This document shows positions 23,877 through 34,137 of a stretch of DNA of 64,000 nt, in pieces. Origin of the DNA: Cydia pomonella. Lineage: Eukaryota > Arthropoda > Insecta > Lepidoptera > Tortricidae. Numbering within the stretch: position 1 is the stretch's first letter; each line of letters opens with the position of its first letter. A model generated the notes under the pieces. It saw nothing but the letters and a program-made list of their open reading frames with translations. It was not told the origin of the DNA and did not search any database. The translations under genes were made by a program, and so were the position numbers. The stretch covers positions 9,673,692 through 9,737,691 of the forward strand of contig NC_084717.1 in assembly GCF_033807575.1 (NCBI RefSeq). The letters are read 5' to 3'.

Positions 23877-24475
23877 TATCGCGGCGACATGACTTGTTTC
23901 TACGTCTTCTTCCTCCTGCCCTTATCCCAATTTATGTGGGTCGGCACAACATGTTCTTCTCTTCCATTCTCCTCTATCTTTCGTCACCTCAGCACTCTTT
24001 CTTTCTCATATCCTCTCTCACACAATCAATCCATCGTTTTTTTGGGTCTACCATCCGCTCTCCGTAAATCAACATTCATTCCTAACATTCTTTTGCCTTA
24101 ATGGTATTCATCCCTCCTCATTAAATGCCCATACCAGGCTAACCTATCACTCCTTATCTTCTCCGCTACCGGTGCTGCTTTCAAACTTCCCCTTATATAC
24201 TCATTCTAAATCCGATCCTTTCTCGTTACTCCACACATCCATCTCAACATTCTCATTTCCGCTGCGTGCACTCTTCTTTCATCCGGCACTTTCGTCGCCC
24301 AGCATTCTGATCCATACATTACAACAGGTCTCACGATCATCCTGTAGATTTTCCCCTTAAGTTCAAGAGGCATTCGTGGATCGCAAGTTGTTCCAGAGAC
24401 CTGTCGCCATTTCATCCATCCCGCATTTATTCTATTTTTCACGTCACGGTGGATGTTGCCGTCACTTTGGATCAA
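23877..24475 (-). pseudogene. RTE-like LINE ORF2 C-terminus, decayed
   Basis: Minus-strand frame from 24475 reads through an 89-codon block containing LKGKIYRMIVRPVVMYGSEC and EMRMLRWMCGVTRKDRI, the end of the reverse transcriptase region of RTE-type LINEs. After an in-frame TAG near 24204 the similarity continues (NEYIRGSLK, LAWYGHLMRRDEYH, GRPKKRWIDCV) with another stop and later a frameshift, down to about 23877. The endonuclease and most of the RT are absent. It is a 5'-truncated dead copy in the ASPP intron. Confidence 0.85.
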
Positions 24476-24480
24476 TGACC

Positions 24481-25019
24481 CACGGGACCGGAAATCGGAG
24501 CAGACTTGTTTCTATGTATTTCTGTGAAATATCATTTAAAGCTAGCTACACGCTACTACAAGCCAGCGATGCGTAGCCAAGCGACATGTCGCCCGTCCTC
24601 AGATCATTATAGCCTCTCTCACTCTCACTCGGAATGAACTGCATATGGCGCTACCGTTCTGCAGGCGGGGTCGAAATTATAACACACTGACATGACGCGG
24701 TTCCAACTTGTAACTTAATTCAAATTTTAGTAGGTGAAGAAAACTAATATCAGACATAAGATATATGTTATTTAAATCTTCATTCCTAGTTTCATATAAT
24801 TTCAGCATAACATTGTTATTAAAATGAGAGCGTCACTTCTATTGCACAGAAGCGGCTTATTAGCGGCGAGTTTTTGTGACTCTTAACCCTTTAACGGTTA
24901 AGATTTAAAAAATACACAATTCAAGCCTTATCGCTTTCTGAAAAAAAATCTGCATTAGAAAAAATACAAGAGATTATGTTATAATAGGTATTTTTTGCCG
25001 TAGGTACAATATAAGTCGT
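24481..25019. other. Gene-free intron stretch
   Basis: No supported gene. The segment just after 24481 (GGACCGGAAATCGGAGCAGA) may be a little more of the LINE in another frame. Confidence 0.35.
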
Positions 25020-25023
25020 CGTC

Positions 25024-25146
25024 TCAGCCGAAAGACGTCCACTGCTGGACAAAGGCCTCCCTCAAGGATCTCCCGAACAAACGGTTATTCGCTGCCCTCA
25101 ACCAACGGTTTCCCGCGATTTTAACCAGATCGTCGGTCCATCTAGT
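25024..25146 (-). pseudogene. LINE ORF2 extreme C-terminus
   Basis: Minus strand, open from 25146 to a TGA at 25024-25026: TRWTDDLVKIAGNRWLRAAN, then FVQQWTSFG and stop, followed by GACGACGAC. This is the well-known last segment of a lepidopteran LINE ORF2 (RWTDDL ... W ... EAF.QQW). Only about 40 codons remain. It ends 58 bp from the splice donor of the ASPP exon at 25205. Confidence 0.8.
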
Positions 25147-25204
25147 ACTAATATAAGTGTGCCCTATAAAATATTAAATGAGACCTAACCGGTAGTGGTA
25201 GTAC

Positions 25205-25351
25205 CTGATGCTGCCGCGCCTCCTGCTGCTTCAGGTACCGCAGCCGCTGCTCCTTGGCGCAGAGTAGCTGGTGCTGCGTGTCGATCTGCTGTTGCTGACG
25301 CAACGCCATGGCGCGCAGCTCGCCCAGTGTCAACTCCACCCCTTCCCCCAG
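25205..25351 (-). CDS. ASPP: ASPP coiled-coil exon (first in window)
   Basis: Exon of 147 nt (49 codons), phase 0 at both ends. The acceptor is TTTGTCCACAG before CTG at 25351, and the donor is GTACTA after CAG at 25205. It encodes LGEGVELTLGELRAMALRQQ and then QQIDTQHQLLCAKEQRLRYL, ending KQQEARQHQ. Vertebrate ASPP1/2 carry the same block as LTLAEL..MA.RQQQQIE.Q.Q.L..KEQRL..LKQQ, directly before the segment encoded by the next exon here. The glutamine-rich helix is part of the ASPP N-terminal coiled coil, involved in self-association and partner binding. Upstream exons (start codon, RA-like N-terminal domain) were not found between 25352 and 64000. Confidence 0.87.
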
Positions 25352-25409
25352 CTGTGGACAAACAGACGGATACATTATTATGATGGTTGATTCAGCGCTG
25401 CTAATTTTA

Positions 25410-25550
25410 GGGCCCGGACTGGACGCACGCGGTGCGCGGCGAAGTGAGCGAGGCGGTGGGCGGCACGGAAGCGGCCGCCGCTATCGTCCAAAACAGATAC
25501 ATTCGTCTATATATTTTGATTGTGCGCCGTGTGCATCCAGTTCTCGGCCT
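25410..25550. mobile_element. GC-rich foldback MITE beside an ASPP exon
   Basis: GGGCCCGGACTGGACGCACG and GCGGTGCGCGGCG at the left (25410-25441) are inverted in TGTGCGCCGTGTGCATCCAG and TTCTCGGCC at the right (25520-25550). It lies 59 bp upstream of the splice acceptor of the 25205-25351 exon, where a branch point or polypyrimidine tract could be affected. Non-coding. Confidence 0.75.
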
Positions 25551-26289
25551 TATGGTGATTAAAGAACTACACGTGTGTATAGAAAACGATAGAGAGAACA
25601 GCAGTTACAGATGTAAATGACCCACAAACAAAACTATTCTGACAAGCGTGACTAAGAAGGTATTAGGCGTACAATTGACCAGAGCAAGCAGCGGTGGTGC
25701 GGCAGCACGGTGTGGTAGCAGTGACGTTTGAAATATTTGAACTATGTGAAAGAGATCTGTGCGGAGCCCGTGCGTTTCGGGCTCCTCATATAAGTACAAT
25801 TTCGCTTTAAAAGCTTTAAGCACGAAGAAGAAGAAATAACCACATATCACATTTTAAACGTGGCGAAAACTCCCCATAGGCAAACTGTCATGTCAAGTCA
25901 ATATATCCTATTCAAAATTAAATATTAATGATTCTTACTTTTTACGTATGTGCATAAAATAACATAATAATATATAATTTTTAAGGCATTCCACTAGATA
26001 AGTACAAACGGAAAACAATGTTAATATACAATATATTGAACCATTATAATACAAGTAGACGACGTGCAGTATTACAAGTAATTGCTTGCACATTGAAGCC
26101 AACATTCGCTATTTCAACGATAGTTTATTGAACACGAACATATTGAATATGGCAAGGATTTCAGCGCGGGCTGCACATAGTTACCTGATATCCACGTAAG
26201 CTTACAGGCACTGTGTAACTTCCACATCTTAAAGTAAGATTCGTGTGTTGGGTTTTGGAAAAACACAAAAACCTGTTAAAAATCACCAA
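25551..26289. other. Gene-free stretch upstream of the ASPP exon
   Basis: No supported gene. The minus-strand 81-codon frame at 25605-25850 shows no family resemblance. Confidence 0.4.
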
Positions 26290-26303
26290 ACCGATTAATC
26301 GCC

Positions 26304-26632
26304 AGAAGCGCTGGTGGCCTAGGGATAAGAGCGTGCGACTTGCAATCCGGAGGTCGCGGGTTCAAACCCCGGCTCGTACCAATGAGTTTTTCGGAACTAA
26401 TGTACGAAATATCGTTTGATATTTACCAGTCGCTTTTCGGTGAAGGAAACATAGTGAGGAAACCGGACTAATCCCCACAAGGCCTAGGTTTTTCCCTCTG
26501 GGTTGGAAGGTCAGATGGCAATCGCTTTCGTAAAAACTAGTGCCTACGCCAAATCTTGGGATTAGTTATCAAGCGGACCCCAGTTTCCCATGAGCCGTGG
26601 TAATATAGCCGGGACAACGCGAGGAAGAAGAA
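26304..26632 (+). mobile_element. tRNA-derived SINE, family B, complete copy
   Basis: Starts with CAGAAGCGCTGGTGGCCTAG; the A box is GGTGGCCTAGGGATAAGAG and the B box GGGTTCAAACCCC. It ends with GACAACGCGAGGAAGAAG. A 14-bp target-site duplication with one mismatch flanks it: ACCGATTAATCGCC at 26290-26303 and ACCAATTAATCGCC at 26633-26646. This copy defines both ends of the family. Confidence 0.9.
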
Positions 26633-26646
26633 ACCAATTAATCGCC

Positions 26647-27297
26647 AAACGCTTTCGTTAAGATTTTTTGTGCCTTTCTTGAAATGATAATATTCTAGAA
26701 ATAGGTACTTAATATAACATTAGGTAAGAGAGATCCAATATCCATTTGATGCAAAACGTGATGGAAACAAATTGAATTGCTTTTCCACGAACTTCAGCCA
26801 AACATTATTATCATAAAAAGAATTTGGTTGTTCGCTTCAATAAAGTCAAAAGCGAACTTTGTCAATTTTCCTCCAGGAGCTGACTTTCCTCAGGGATAAG
26901 TTAAGACATATGCGATCGGGATATGAAGGTATAAATAATAGCGCCGTGATCCCGGTGGCACCCAATATCTTTTGCAGAACGCAGTAAAAAAAAATTACCC
27001 ATTAACAAACTCAAGTTCTGGCATTTATATTTTTAACCACATCGTTACCTGAGTAAGATTTGCTTATTCTGATGCCTATTACTTTATGATTACGTTATAT
27101 ATTTCTTAGATCAATTTGTTGAATTACTGTCTATGAAAGAAAATTATTTAAACCTTGCAAAATGTTTGTAATGAACAAATTCCTCGTTAGACAAGCCACC
27201 CATAAACGCAACGTTGTGTCCGTCTATTTCTGAATGGAATCTCGAGCTTGACATAGACCCGAACTAAAACCACAAAGCAACAGATAAGTACATGTTA
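26647..27297. other. Gene-free stretch
   Basis: AT-rich, no supported gene or repeat, up to the TA target site of the mariner-like element. Confidence 0.45.
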
Positions 27298-27608
27298 TAT
27301 AAGGTGCTAACAAATTAGTCACGGATATTTTTACAGCTGATAGTACTCGGTTCTCGGAGTACATTTAAGTATGAAACAGCATTGGTTATGTTATGTTTTT
27401 TTGGAGAAAACTAGGAAACAAATTTGCTACGTTAAAACACCCTGTTAATAAGATAATTAAATGAGACCTCTTTAGACATTCTAGAACCTCTTTAAACTAT
27501 CATTCAAGTGGCCTCTTAAAGTTGATAAATAAAATACTTGGATGTCAGTGTCATGCAATTTGCTGTCTGATTGTGTCGGTTGCAAAGAAATTTAATTAAT
27601 TTACCATT

Positions 27609-28670
27609 ATGCCTTACCGCTACACACTTAACGAGTACTTAAACATGGTAACATGTTATCGCGACTCAAACTACAGTGCGGCGGGAGCTTCAAGACTTTA
27701 TGCACAAAGATACAATACGATTGTGAATCCTCAGACTATCTACCGGGCACATCAAAGATTTCATGCCGGAAACCTCATGCCAATAGGTGAAGCCGGTAGG
27801 CCTAGGTACCCAGTTCGTCTAGAAGTAGCAATTTTGGATTTTTTTGACCGCCATCCCATGAGCAGTACCCGGGACGCAGCGAATGTATTTAATGTCAGTG
27901 ACGTCTACGTATGGAAAATTCTAAAACGTGAGGGAAGGCATCCTTACCATTTCACACGTGTTCAAGAACTGCAAGTACAGGATTATGAACCACGTGTATT
28001 TTTCAGTCAGTGGCTTATTAGAAACGCAAGACGTAACATACTGTGGACCGACGAATGTACATTTGCGAGGGTAGGATTATTTAATATTCACAATGCACAC
28101 TTTTGGTCGGAACAGAATCCCCATTTAGCACGTCCTGACCACTTTCAGACTCGCTTCAGCGTTAACGTGTGGGCAGGATTACTTGGCGATTATTTGTTGG
28201 GCCCTGTTTTTCTCAACCGCCTCAATGGTAGGACGTATCTTCAATTCCTACAAGAAACCCTACCAGAATTGCTAGACGAAGTACCAGTCGATCTCCGTAG
28301 GAGAATGTACTTTCAACATGATGGTGCCCCAGCCCATTACGATCGTAACGTAAGAAGGTATTTAACGGAGCGATTCCAATTACGATGGATTGGCCGGGGT
28401 GGGGTTCAAGCAGGTGCAGTGAACTGGCCAGCCCGCTCACCAGATTTAACACCGCTTGATTTCCACGTATGGGGACGAGCCAAAGACTTGGTTTATGGAA
28501 ACGACGGGCACACAATCAGAACATCAGAAGAATTACAAACACGGATTACCGACGCCTTTGAGGTTATGAAAAGGGAAAGAGAGATCTTAATGCGTGTTAA
28601 TGAAAATATCCGAAAGCGAGCACTATTGTGCATTGAAAACCATGGTCACCATTTTCAACAATTTTTATAA
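27609..28670 (+). CDS. IS630/Tc1/mariner-superfamily transposase
   Basis: Uninterrupted 353-codon ORF from ATG to TAA, with an AATAAA at 28683-28688. Residues 1-110 are a helix-turn-helix DNA-binding region of the type found at the start of mariner-like proteins (Y.R.F..GN near 45-55; VSDVYVWKILKREG near 96-109). The DDE/D domain follows: D148 in WTDECTF, D238 in FQHDGAPAH and D279 in WPARSPDLTPLDF. Forty residues separate D238 and D279, against 34 in Mos1, and a GRGG stretch lies between them. This is close to the DD41D group (rosa-like). The protein should excise and reinsert DNA carrying the TIRs at 27300 and 29211. All three acidic residues are present. Activity is not proven. Confidence 0.92.
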   Translation: MPYRYTLNEYLNMVTCYRDSNYSAAGASRLYAQRYNTIVNPQTIYRAHQRFHAGNLMPIGEAGRPRYPVRLEVAILDFFDRHPMSSTRDAANVFNVSDVYVWKILKREGRHPYHFTRVQELQVQDYEPRVFFSQWLIRNARRNILWTDECTFARVGLFNIHNAHFWSEQNPHLARPDHFQTRFSVNVWAGLLGDYLLGPVFLNRLNGRTYLQFLQETLPELLDEVPVDLRRRMYFQHDGAPAHYDRNVRRYLTERFQLRWIGRGGVQAGAVNWPARSPDLTPLDFHVWGRAKDLVYGNDGHTIRTSEELQTRITDAFEVMKREREILMRVNENIRKRALLCIENHGHHFQQFL

Positions 28671-28794
28671 ACAGTTTATGTTAATAAAAGTTTTCTTATG
28701 TCCGTGCTTGCTTTTTAAATTACTTAGACTAGTTAATTAGGTAGGTTAGCATTCGTTAAATATCTAACCTAATTATTATTCAATGGGAAAGTTT

Positions 28795-28949
28795 TTATGG
28801 GTAGATGGATGTTTGTTACATCAGGATGAAATTAGGCACAGAGATAGGTTATTAGTATGGAATAGCATACTACTTTTTTCACACTACTTGTTCGCATGGG
28901 ACAGTTTTTTTTTCCACGCGGGCAGAGCCGTGAGCAGACGCTAGTATTT
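28795..28949 (+). mobile_element. Helitron-like 3' end nested in the mariner element
   Basis: GGTAGATGGATGTTTGTTAC-like text leads to CCACGCGGGCAGAGCCGTGA and GCAGACGCTAG before T at 28950. A short GC-rich hairpin (CACG...CGTG) followed by CTAG and then T is the known 3' signature of Helitrons; compare the same ending at 36000. The 5' boundary is uncertain. Confidence 0.55.
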
Positions 28950-29213
28950 AATAACCTACAGTTTTCCCGCCGAATCATAATGACATTGAAGGAAAACAAC
29001 TTTTGACGTGACATGACAGACAATGTTAAACATCTTGACAGGTACATAATAGGGTGATTATTTTACAAAATAATTATAATATCTTTTTTTGTTCGGTAAA
29101 TGAAAACAAAAAAATGATATACAAAGGTTCCATAATTACAGTTAAAAGTTAATTGTTTTAATGTAATGTATTATCTCTTAAAATATCCGTGACTAATTCG
29201 TTAGCACCTTGTA

Positions 29214-30927
29214 TATATATAGTATATCTGCTAATACCTCTGAATGAATGTGCCTCGAAATATGAGTGTCTAAAGGAGATAACTCGAGGCCAGCGGTCAG
29301 TCAGTTTATCCGTGGAGAGTGCCGCCGGACGATTGTTCCTGATCCTCATTGTAATTTCACTATATTCCCTCGTAGTTTAGTAAAGACTTTGTTGGATGTT
29401 CAGACAGAGTACTCCGTCACTGTCATAAGATCGCGACTTATTTTTAGAAGAAGATGCTCGGCGAAATGAAGGATTACGCGAATCATCGGTTACAATATTG
29501 CGAGAAATGTTCAATGTTTCTTGCCCTCTCTGAACTTCAGTATTTCCATTTGGAAGAACACAGATGTATCAACGGAAACTTTTACAATGTGTCTATCAAC
29601 GCGAAAAGTTATCAGGTAGAATTTACTCTCTCACCTATTTGGCATTCATCAGCGATAACCTAACTCTAAATCAATGCGAAAACTTCAACTATTCAATTTG
29701 CGCAACCGGGCAACAAAAGCCAACCAAGATGATACATACAAATGGAATGTCTTATTTCACTCCAACCAGCGGTTCGTATAAAATACTTGGATTTCGGTAT
29801 TTTCGGTCCTTTTTAGGAGGGCGTATCGGGAGAATTAAGGGCGGCAGCGGTCAGGATTTATTCGTGCCTTGACACTTGTTGATAGCCGCGTCCGGCCAAA
29901 GTACCAAGATAAATAATACTGCGTTACTGTCGCACGCGCGGCAATAGAAATGATAATAGCTGTCGTTGATGTATGGAAATTGAAATGGGGCAGCGTGCGT
30001 GACTTTTGCCTGGGATTGATTTATTATGATTATGTATAGTTGGCAGGTTTCATACTCCTTTTTCTTTTATGTGAAACTAACAAAACTAGCAGTATATATA
30101 TCTAGTGTTTCACTGTTCAATGTTTTTGTCTTGTTTTGTTGTATCGTTTTCGTCACGGCGGGCGAAGTGTTCGAAAAATAGGTAAATAGAATTACTCCAC
30201 ACATTGACGTCAATAGAATGACGAGGCTTGTAACAATAGGAAGTAAAAACCATGAATAAAAAAGTGCTTAATGCTTGAATTCTGCGGAACAGTAGAAAAT
30301 GATTTATTTTCTTTTTAGAGGTATTTCGTTTGCTCATTGAGTTATTCATAAACAGAAACGGGAAAAGGTTCAATGGTATAATAGGACGCTCGAGTAACCG
30401 TAGTTGAATAGAGGAATAAATACGCAAATGAATTAAGTCGTACAAATGGCAAATAACGAACATAATTGCAAATTTGCATGCGATGAAAGCATTACACGCA
30501 AGAGCGGAATCAAGGGAGTGTTTGAGATGCTGTTTTAGTCATTCATATCTTTATTCAATTTACTAATTCTATAATGCAAGTTGGTTTAGAGCGGAATGAA
30601 TACGTGCAATGTATCGGTCCCGGAACCAAGACCTCATTTCCCGATTCTGGGCACGACCGGTGCCGGGATTCTCGCTTCTTCCCGGTTCTTTACAAAAAGT
30701 AAGTATACAATCTATGTAAACAGTTATGTTTGACTTATATTATCAAAAAATTAAAACAATAACGCATTTTTTGCAGGCATTCTTTTTCGTACTAAACATA
30801 GTCTCATATACATACATACACACACTATACACATATACACACATGCCTTATAAAGGCTGATAACAAAAAATGAGATTGATTTTCTATAGACTTATAAACA
30901 AAACTATCTACATAAATTAAACAAAAA
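29214..30927. other. Gene-free stretch
   Basis: No supported gene. Frames of 60-120 codons (29454-29663, 29564-29872, and minus 30110-30463) have no recognisable domains. A CA/TA-rich patch lies near 30808-30845. Confidence 0.4.
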
Positions 30928-31268
30928 ATGCTGTTAATAAAGTTTCTGCTAGTTTTTCAAACATTTGTTTTTGTTAGAATGGAGTCGAAACAAGGAACTC
31001 TGCGAAAACGTGTAGTACAGTTAGCGTCAAAAGTAGCGGATCAAACAAGGTTTCAAAAGTATCTATCATTCTGTAACAGCTTAACAAAATGTGATGGTCC
31101 TATATGTAGAACAATTAAGACGGTAAAATATATATTTTTGAAAGTAAGTTTTAGAGATTTATCTATATTTGGAAAAGTTATCCGGAATATCAGATACTTT
31201 TGGCGCGTTGTTTCATCCCTTACTATCAATGCTGACTGTACCTACATTTTAAAAATTCTAACTTAAAC

Positions 31269-31560
31269 ATGGGGAAAAGGGACACAGTGGGTCATTTTTG
31301 TACAGAAAATGTACCAGTTTCTACTATATATAAAATTTTTGCATCCTTGACTATAAATCGCAAAAGATGTAGTGGCTGGCCAGCGAAGATAATAACCAAG
31401 GCAAGCCTATATTGACTCCAAAGCGCTTTTAATTATATGAATTCCATTAGCCAATGAGATGCCGCCAAAATTTTTAAGTGTTACCAACCGTACACTTGTC
31501 GATCATTAAAAAAGATAGCTGCTAGAAGGTAAGAGCCCTGGAAGACTTATTTCACTTATA
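31269..31560 (+). pseudogene. Decayed mariner-like transposase N-terminus
   Basis: From ATG 31269 the frame reads GKRDTVGHFCTENVPVSTIY, later GWPAKIITK, stop, ISQ, stop, DAAKIFKCYQPY. This spacing matches the helix-turn-helix region of a mariner-type transposase (K.F.V.HF...G.P.STIY ... GSGR.AKI.TK ... ISQR.AA..F.CS.S). It has at least three in-frame stops. No DDE core was found downstream. An ORF just before it (30928-31266) contains MESKQGTLRKRVVQL, which may be the displaced start of the same protein. Not related closely to the intact transposase at 27609. Confidence 0.5.
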
Positions 31561-32299
31561 AAATGCAAATTGCTAATTGCTAATTTTAATACACTAAAAG
31601 TCGACACTTACCACACAATAAATCATTTATGCAAATTAACATATTACTGCATTTGCTATATAAATCAGCCTCTTGCTCTGTTTCTATGCATTTTTGTTTC
31701 CCACGGATATTTTTTAATGTTTTTTTACAAGACTTGCATTTAATGTTTTCCATTTTCCACTACAAAATGCAAAAAACAAATGCAGATAATATTATGTGTA
31801 TAAAGCTGACACGTCATCGTTGATGTACTTCTATCTGTACATGTAATGCCAGTGACTACTTATTGAAGAATCGTTTTTTTTTTTGACATGAAGCACGAAC
31901 ATTTGTGCAAATATTTTTATATGTGTATGTAGTGGGAATTAGTGGCTACTCATGCATATTTTTTTTGGAGGTGTACCTCCGCGAAAAGTAAAAAAAAATA
32001 TTTTTTATTTTTTGCAATGAAGTTTAAGGACAGGATGCTGGTAAAAAATATGCATTTTGTAGTTTTTTTTATTGTTATCAAATATAATTTTGTTTGGTTC
32101 ACGTAACTTGAATCGTTTATAAAATATGACACTTTCAATGATACCCTTATTATTTTACGTTATCCTGAATAACTCGCAAACAAAAGAGCCTAACAGTACA
32201 CTACCAGAAATATCGACAAAATCCGTCGTTGGGGGCACTTCTTGTTCGCTTAGCCTGCTAGACCCTTTGTAAATGAGATGCTAACTTCCCATTTTGGCA

Positions 32300-32725
32300 C
32301 ACTAGCATCCCAGCCGTTATCCACTCCACAGCCTCAAAATAGCATTTAAATGCAAGTAACATTTCTAGACGATATATAATGAGTTCTAGTTTTTAAACTG
32401 TATTTTTTTTTTCATATATGTATGGGACACGAACATCAAAAAAAAATAGGTTTCTTCTAACTAAAGCTAAGTTCGAGTTAAATCCAAGATTTGACAGCCA
32501 GCATCTCAGGAGTTCTGGATAGCCAGCTCCTCAGTGCATTAGAATGCACACAGTTCTATCTTCTAGAACGAAATCTTACATAGTTTTGATCGAATATGTC
32601 CGAAAATAATCTCTAAATCCAGTAAATACTAAGTTCTGAGTTTCGCATCCCAGCCGATGCACATCTGATACCCAGCATCTCAGCAGTTCTGGGTAGCCCG
32701 CTCCCTAGTGCATGCAGCTAGTCGT
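32300..32725 (+). repeat. Diverged direct repeats
   Basis: AGCATCTCAGGAGTTCTGGA (about 32510) recurs as AGCATCTCAGCAGTTCTGGG (about 32680), each followed by TAGCC.GCTCC and TAGTGCAT or CAGTGCAT, a period of about 170 bp. GCATCCCAGCCG occurs at about 32309 and 32647. The block is of unknown origin and lies left of the LTR element. Confidence 0.6.
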
Positions 32726-33071
32726 TTTTAAATGTGAAGGTAACTACGTTTTTGATGGAGAACTGAGCTTACTGCGGACTCTTAAGGCCATTATTGCAAA
32801 TAAGTAACTTGAACACCAGATGGAACATTCCATACGATTACATTTTATAGTTCGAAGATTACAACAAAATTGCAATCACAAATGTTAGTGGCCGTAAGTG
32901 AACTTCTATGTTCACTGCAGAACGATAGACGAACATTTCCATAAACATGAATATTGTATGAACACACAGAACACTAATGATATTTCTGTATCGTATCGTA
33001 TAAAAATGGAACGTGTTGGATGTTGCTCTCGAATGTGGGCATCGACGTAGCATACATTTTAATAATGCCGG

Positions 33072-33165
33072 TGTAGTATTCAATGAAACACCACGAGTCC
33101 TTGACAACAACTGATTTATTAAAACGTAAGAGGGTACAACCCAAATCTTATAGATACCCACAACA
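33072..33165 (-). repeat. 3' LTR (element orientation minus)
   Basis: Same 94 bp as 35431-35524 with one substitution; TG...CA ends. Preceded (minus strand) by the purine-rich CCTTTTGGGGGAGA at 33179-33166, the likely polypurine tract. Confidence 0.9.
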
Positions 33166-33764
33166 TCTCCCCCAAAAGGAATTTCTTAAAAAACTGAACA
33201 ATTGGTTATGTTGCAATTTAAATTAACCATTGTACATTTACAGCCTAAAATCATTCTACAATCTTATCAATATCTACATAACTTAATCCATATTCCCATG
33301 TTTTTTTTTTTTTTTTTACAATTGACCAATTTTCAGGAAACCTTAAGCTATATTTTAGTTAGAAACATGTTCGACATATTTTTTACAGATAGGTCTGAAC
33401 GACCTGATTCTAACCATTTATCTTTAACTTAATAAGTAAGTATAATTACTAAGGCAATGAATTCAAAGAACAATGAAACTTATATCTACGTATGACAAAA
33501 CTCACGGTTGTATAAACTAATATAATCCAACAAAACACCTTAAATGTATAAGAGACTGTAAGGTTCAAAATAAGACCGTGCTATCATAATGTTGTTATGA
33601 TGTTAAAATTGGACAGATTATTTAAAACCTTACGGAGAAGTGCATAAAATAGAGTTATATCGGTTATTCCGACTTAGTAAAAATACATAATATAATAATT
33701 AAGTTATGCAGTACGATATATGTATCTAGTAGGTACGTAATGAATATTTTATTTGGATTATGTG

Positions 33765-34106
33765 TTACATATTTTCTGTCTTAGATTGATTTTCGGCTAA
33801 TAATTTTGCCTTTCTACGCGTCATTATAATTGTCGGCCCATCGGAAGCATGCGCTTGTTGATTACCTGCCTTATGGGCGTTATCATAAGGCTGGTTTTCG
33901 CATGTTCCCAAGTGACCCACATCTTCGCAGGCGTCCTTGAACTCGTCCCCGCAGTCAGCTGATGGCTGCAGCGGCTCGGACTTCGAGGACTCCGGCTCAT
34001 CACTCACCATACATTTTATCAGGTGACGACGATTGCGTCGGAATTTACCTCCCACCTTATTCTGAACTATGTACGATCGAGGAGTCGCGGCTTTACCCAC
34101 CACGGT
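33765..34106 (-). pseudogene. Residual pol C-terminal tail
   Basis: An open frame of about 113 codons reading VVGKAATPRSYIVQNKVGGK and FRRNRRHLIK, the sequence found after the integrase core at the end of Ty3/gypsy pol proteins, followed by an acidic tail. It starts about 30 bp after the gag-protease stop and out of frame with it. The deletion that removed RT, RNase H and the integrase core therefore lies at about 34107-34140. No start codon of its own is convincing. Confidence 0.75.
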
Positions 34107-34137
34107 GGCACGAGTCCTAAGTAGTCCTAGTTATGGA

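Larger units (their letters stand above)
14564..25204 (-). other. Intron between the two ASPP exons
   Basis: 10,641-bp intron, phase 0. Its donor is GTACTA after CAG at 25205, and its acceptor is a pyrimidine-rich TTTCGTTTTTAG ending at 14564. It contains SINEs, LINE remnants, foldback elements and a decayed exon copy, all listed separately. No further coding block with ASPP-like coiled-coil character was seen inside it. Confidence 0.75.
27300..29211 (+). mobile_element. Mariner-like transposon with TIRs and TA target site
   Basis: About 1.9 kb. The left terminus TAAGGTGCTAACAAATTAGT and the right terminus (minus strand) CAAGGTGCTAACGAATTAGT continue with CACGGATATTTT, giving TIRs of about 32 bp with 2 mismatches. 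TA flanks both ends (27298-27299 and 29212-29213), the insertion site of the IS630/Tc1/mariner superfamily. One complete transposase ORF lies inside (27609-28670). A Helitron-like 3' end (about 28795-28949) is nested in the 3' non-coding part, so the insertion predates that event. With an open ORF and matching TIRs this is the best candidate here for a recently active DNA transposon. Confidence 0.9.

Noticed and set aside
30110..30463. 117-codon minus-strand ORF
   Set aside because: AT-driven composition, no recognisable domain or neighbour.
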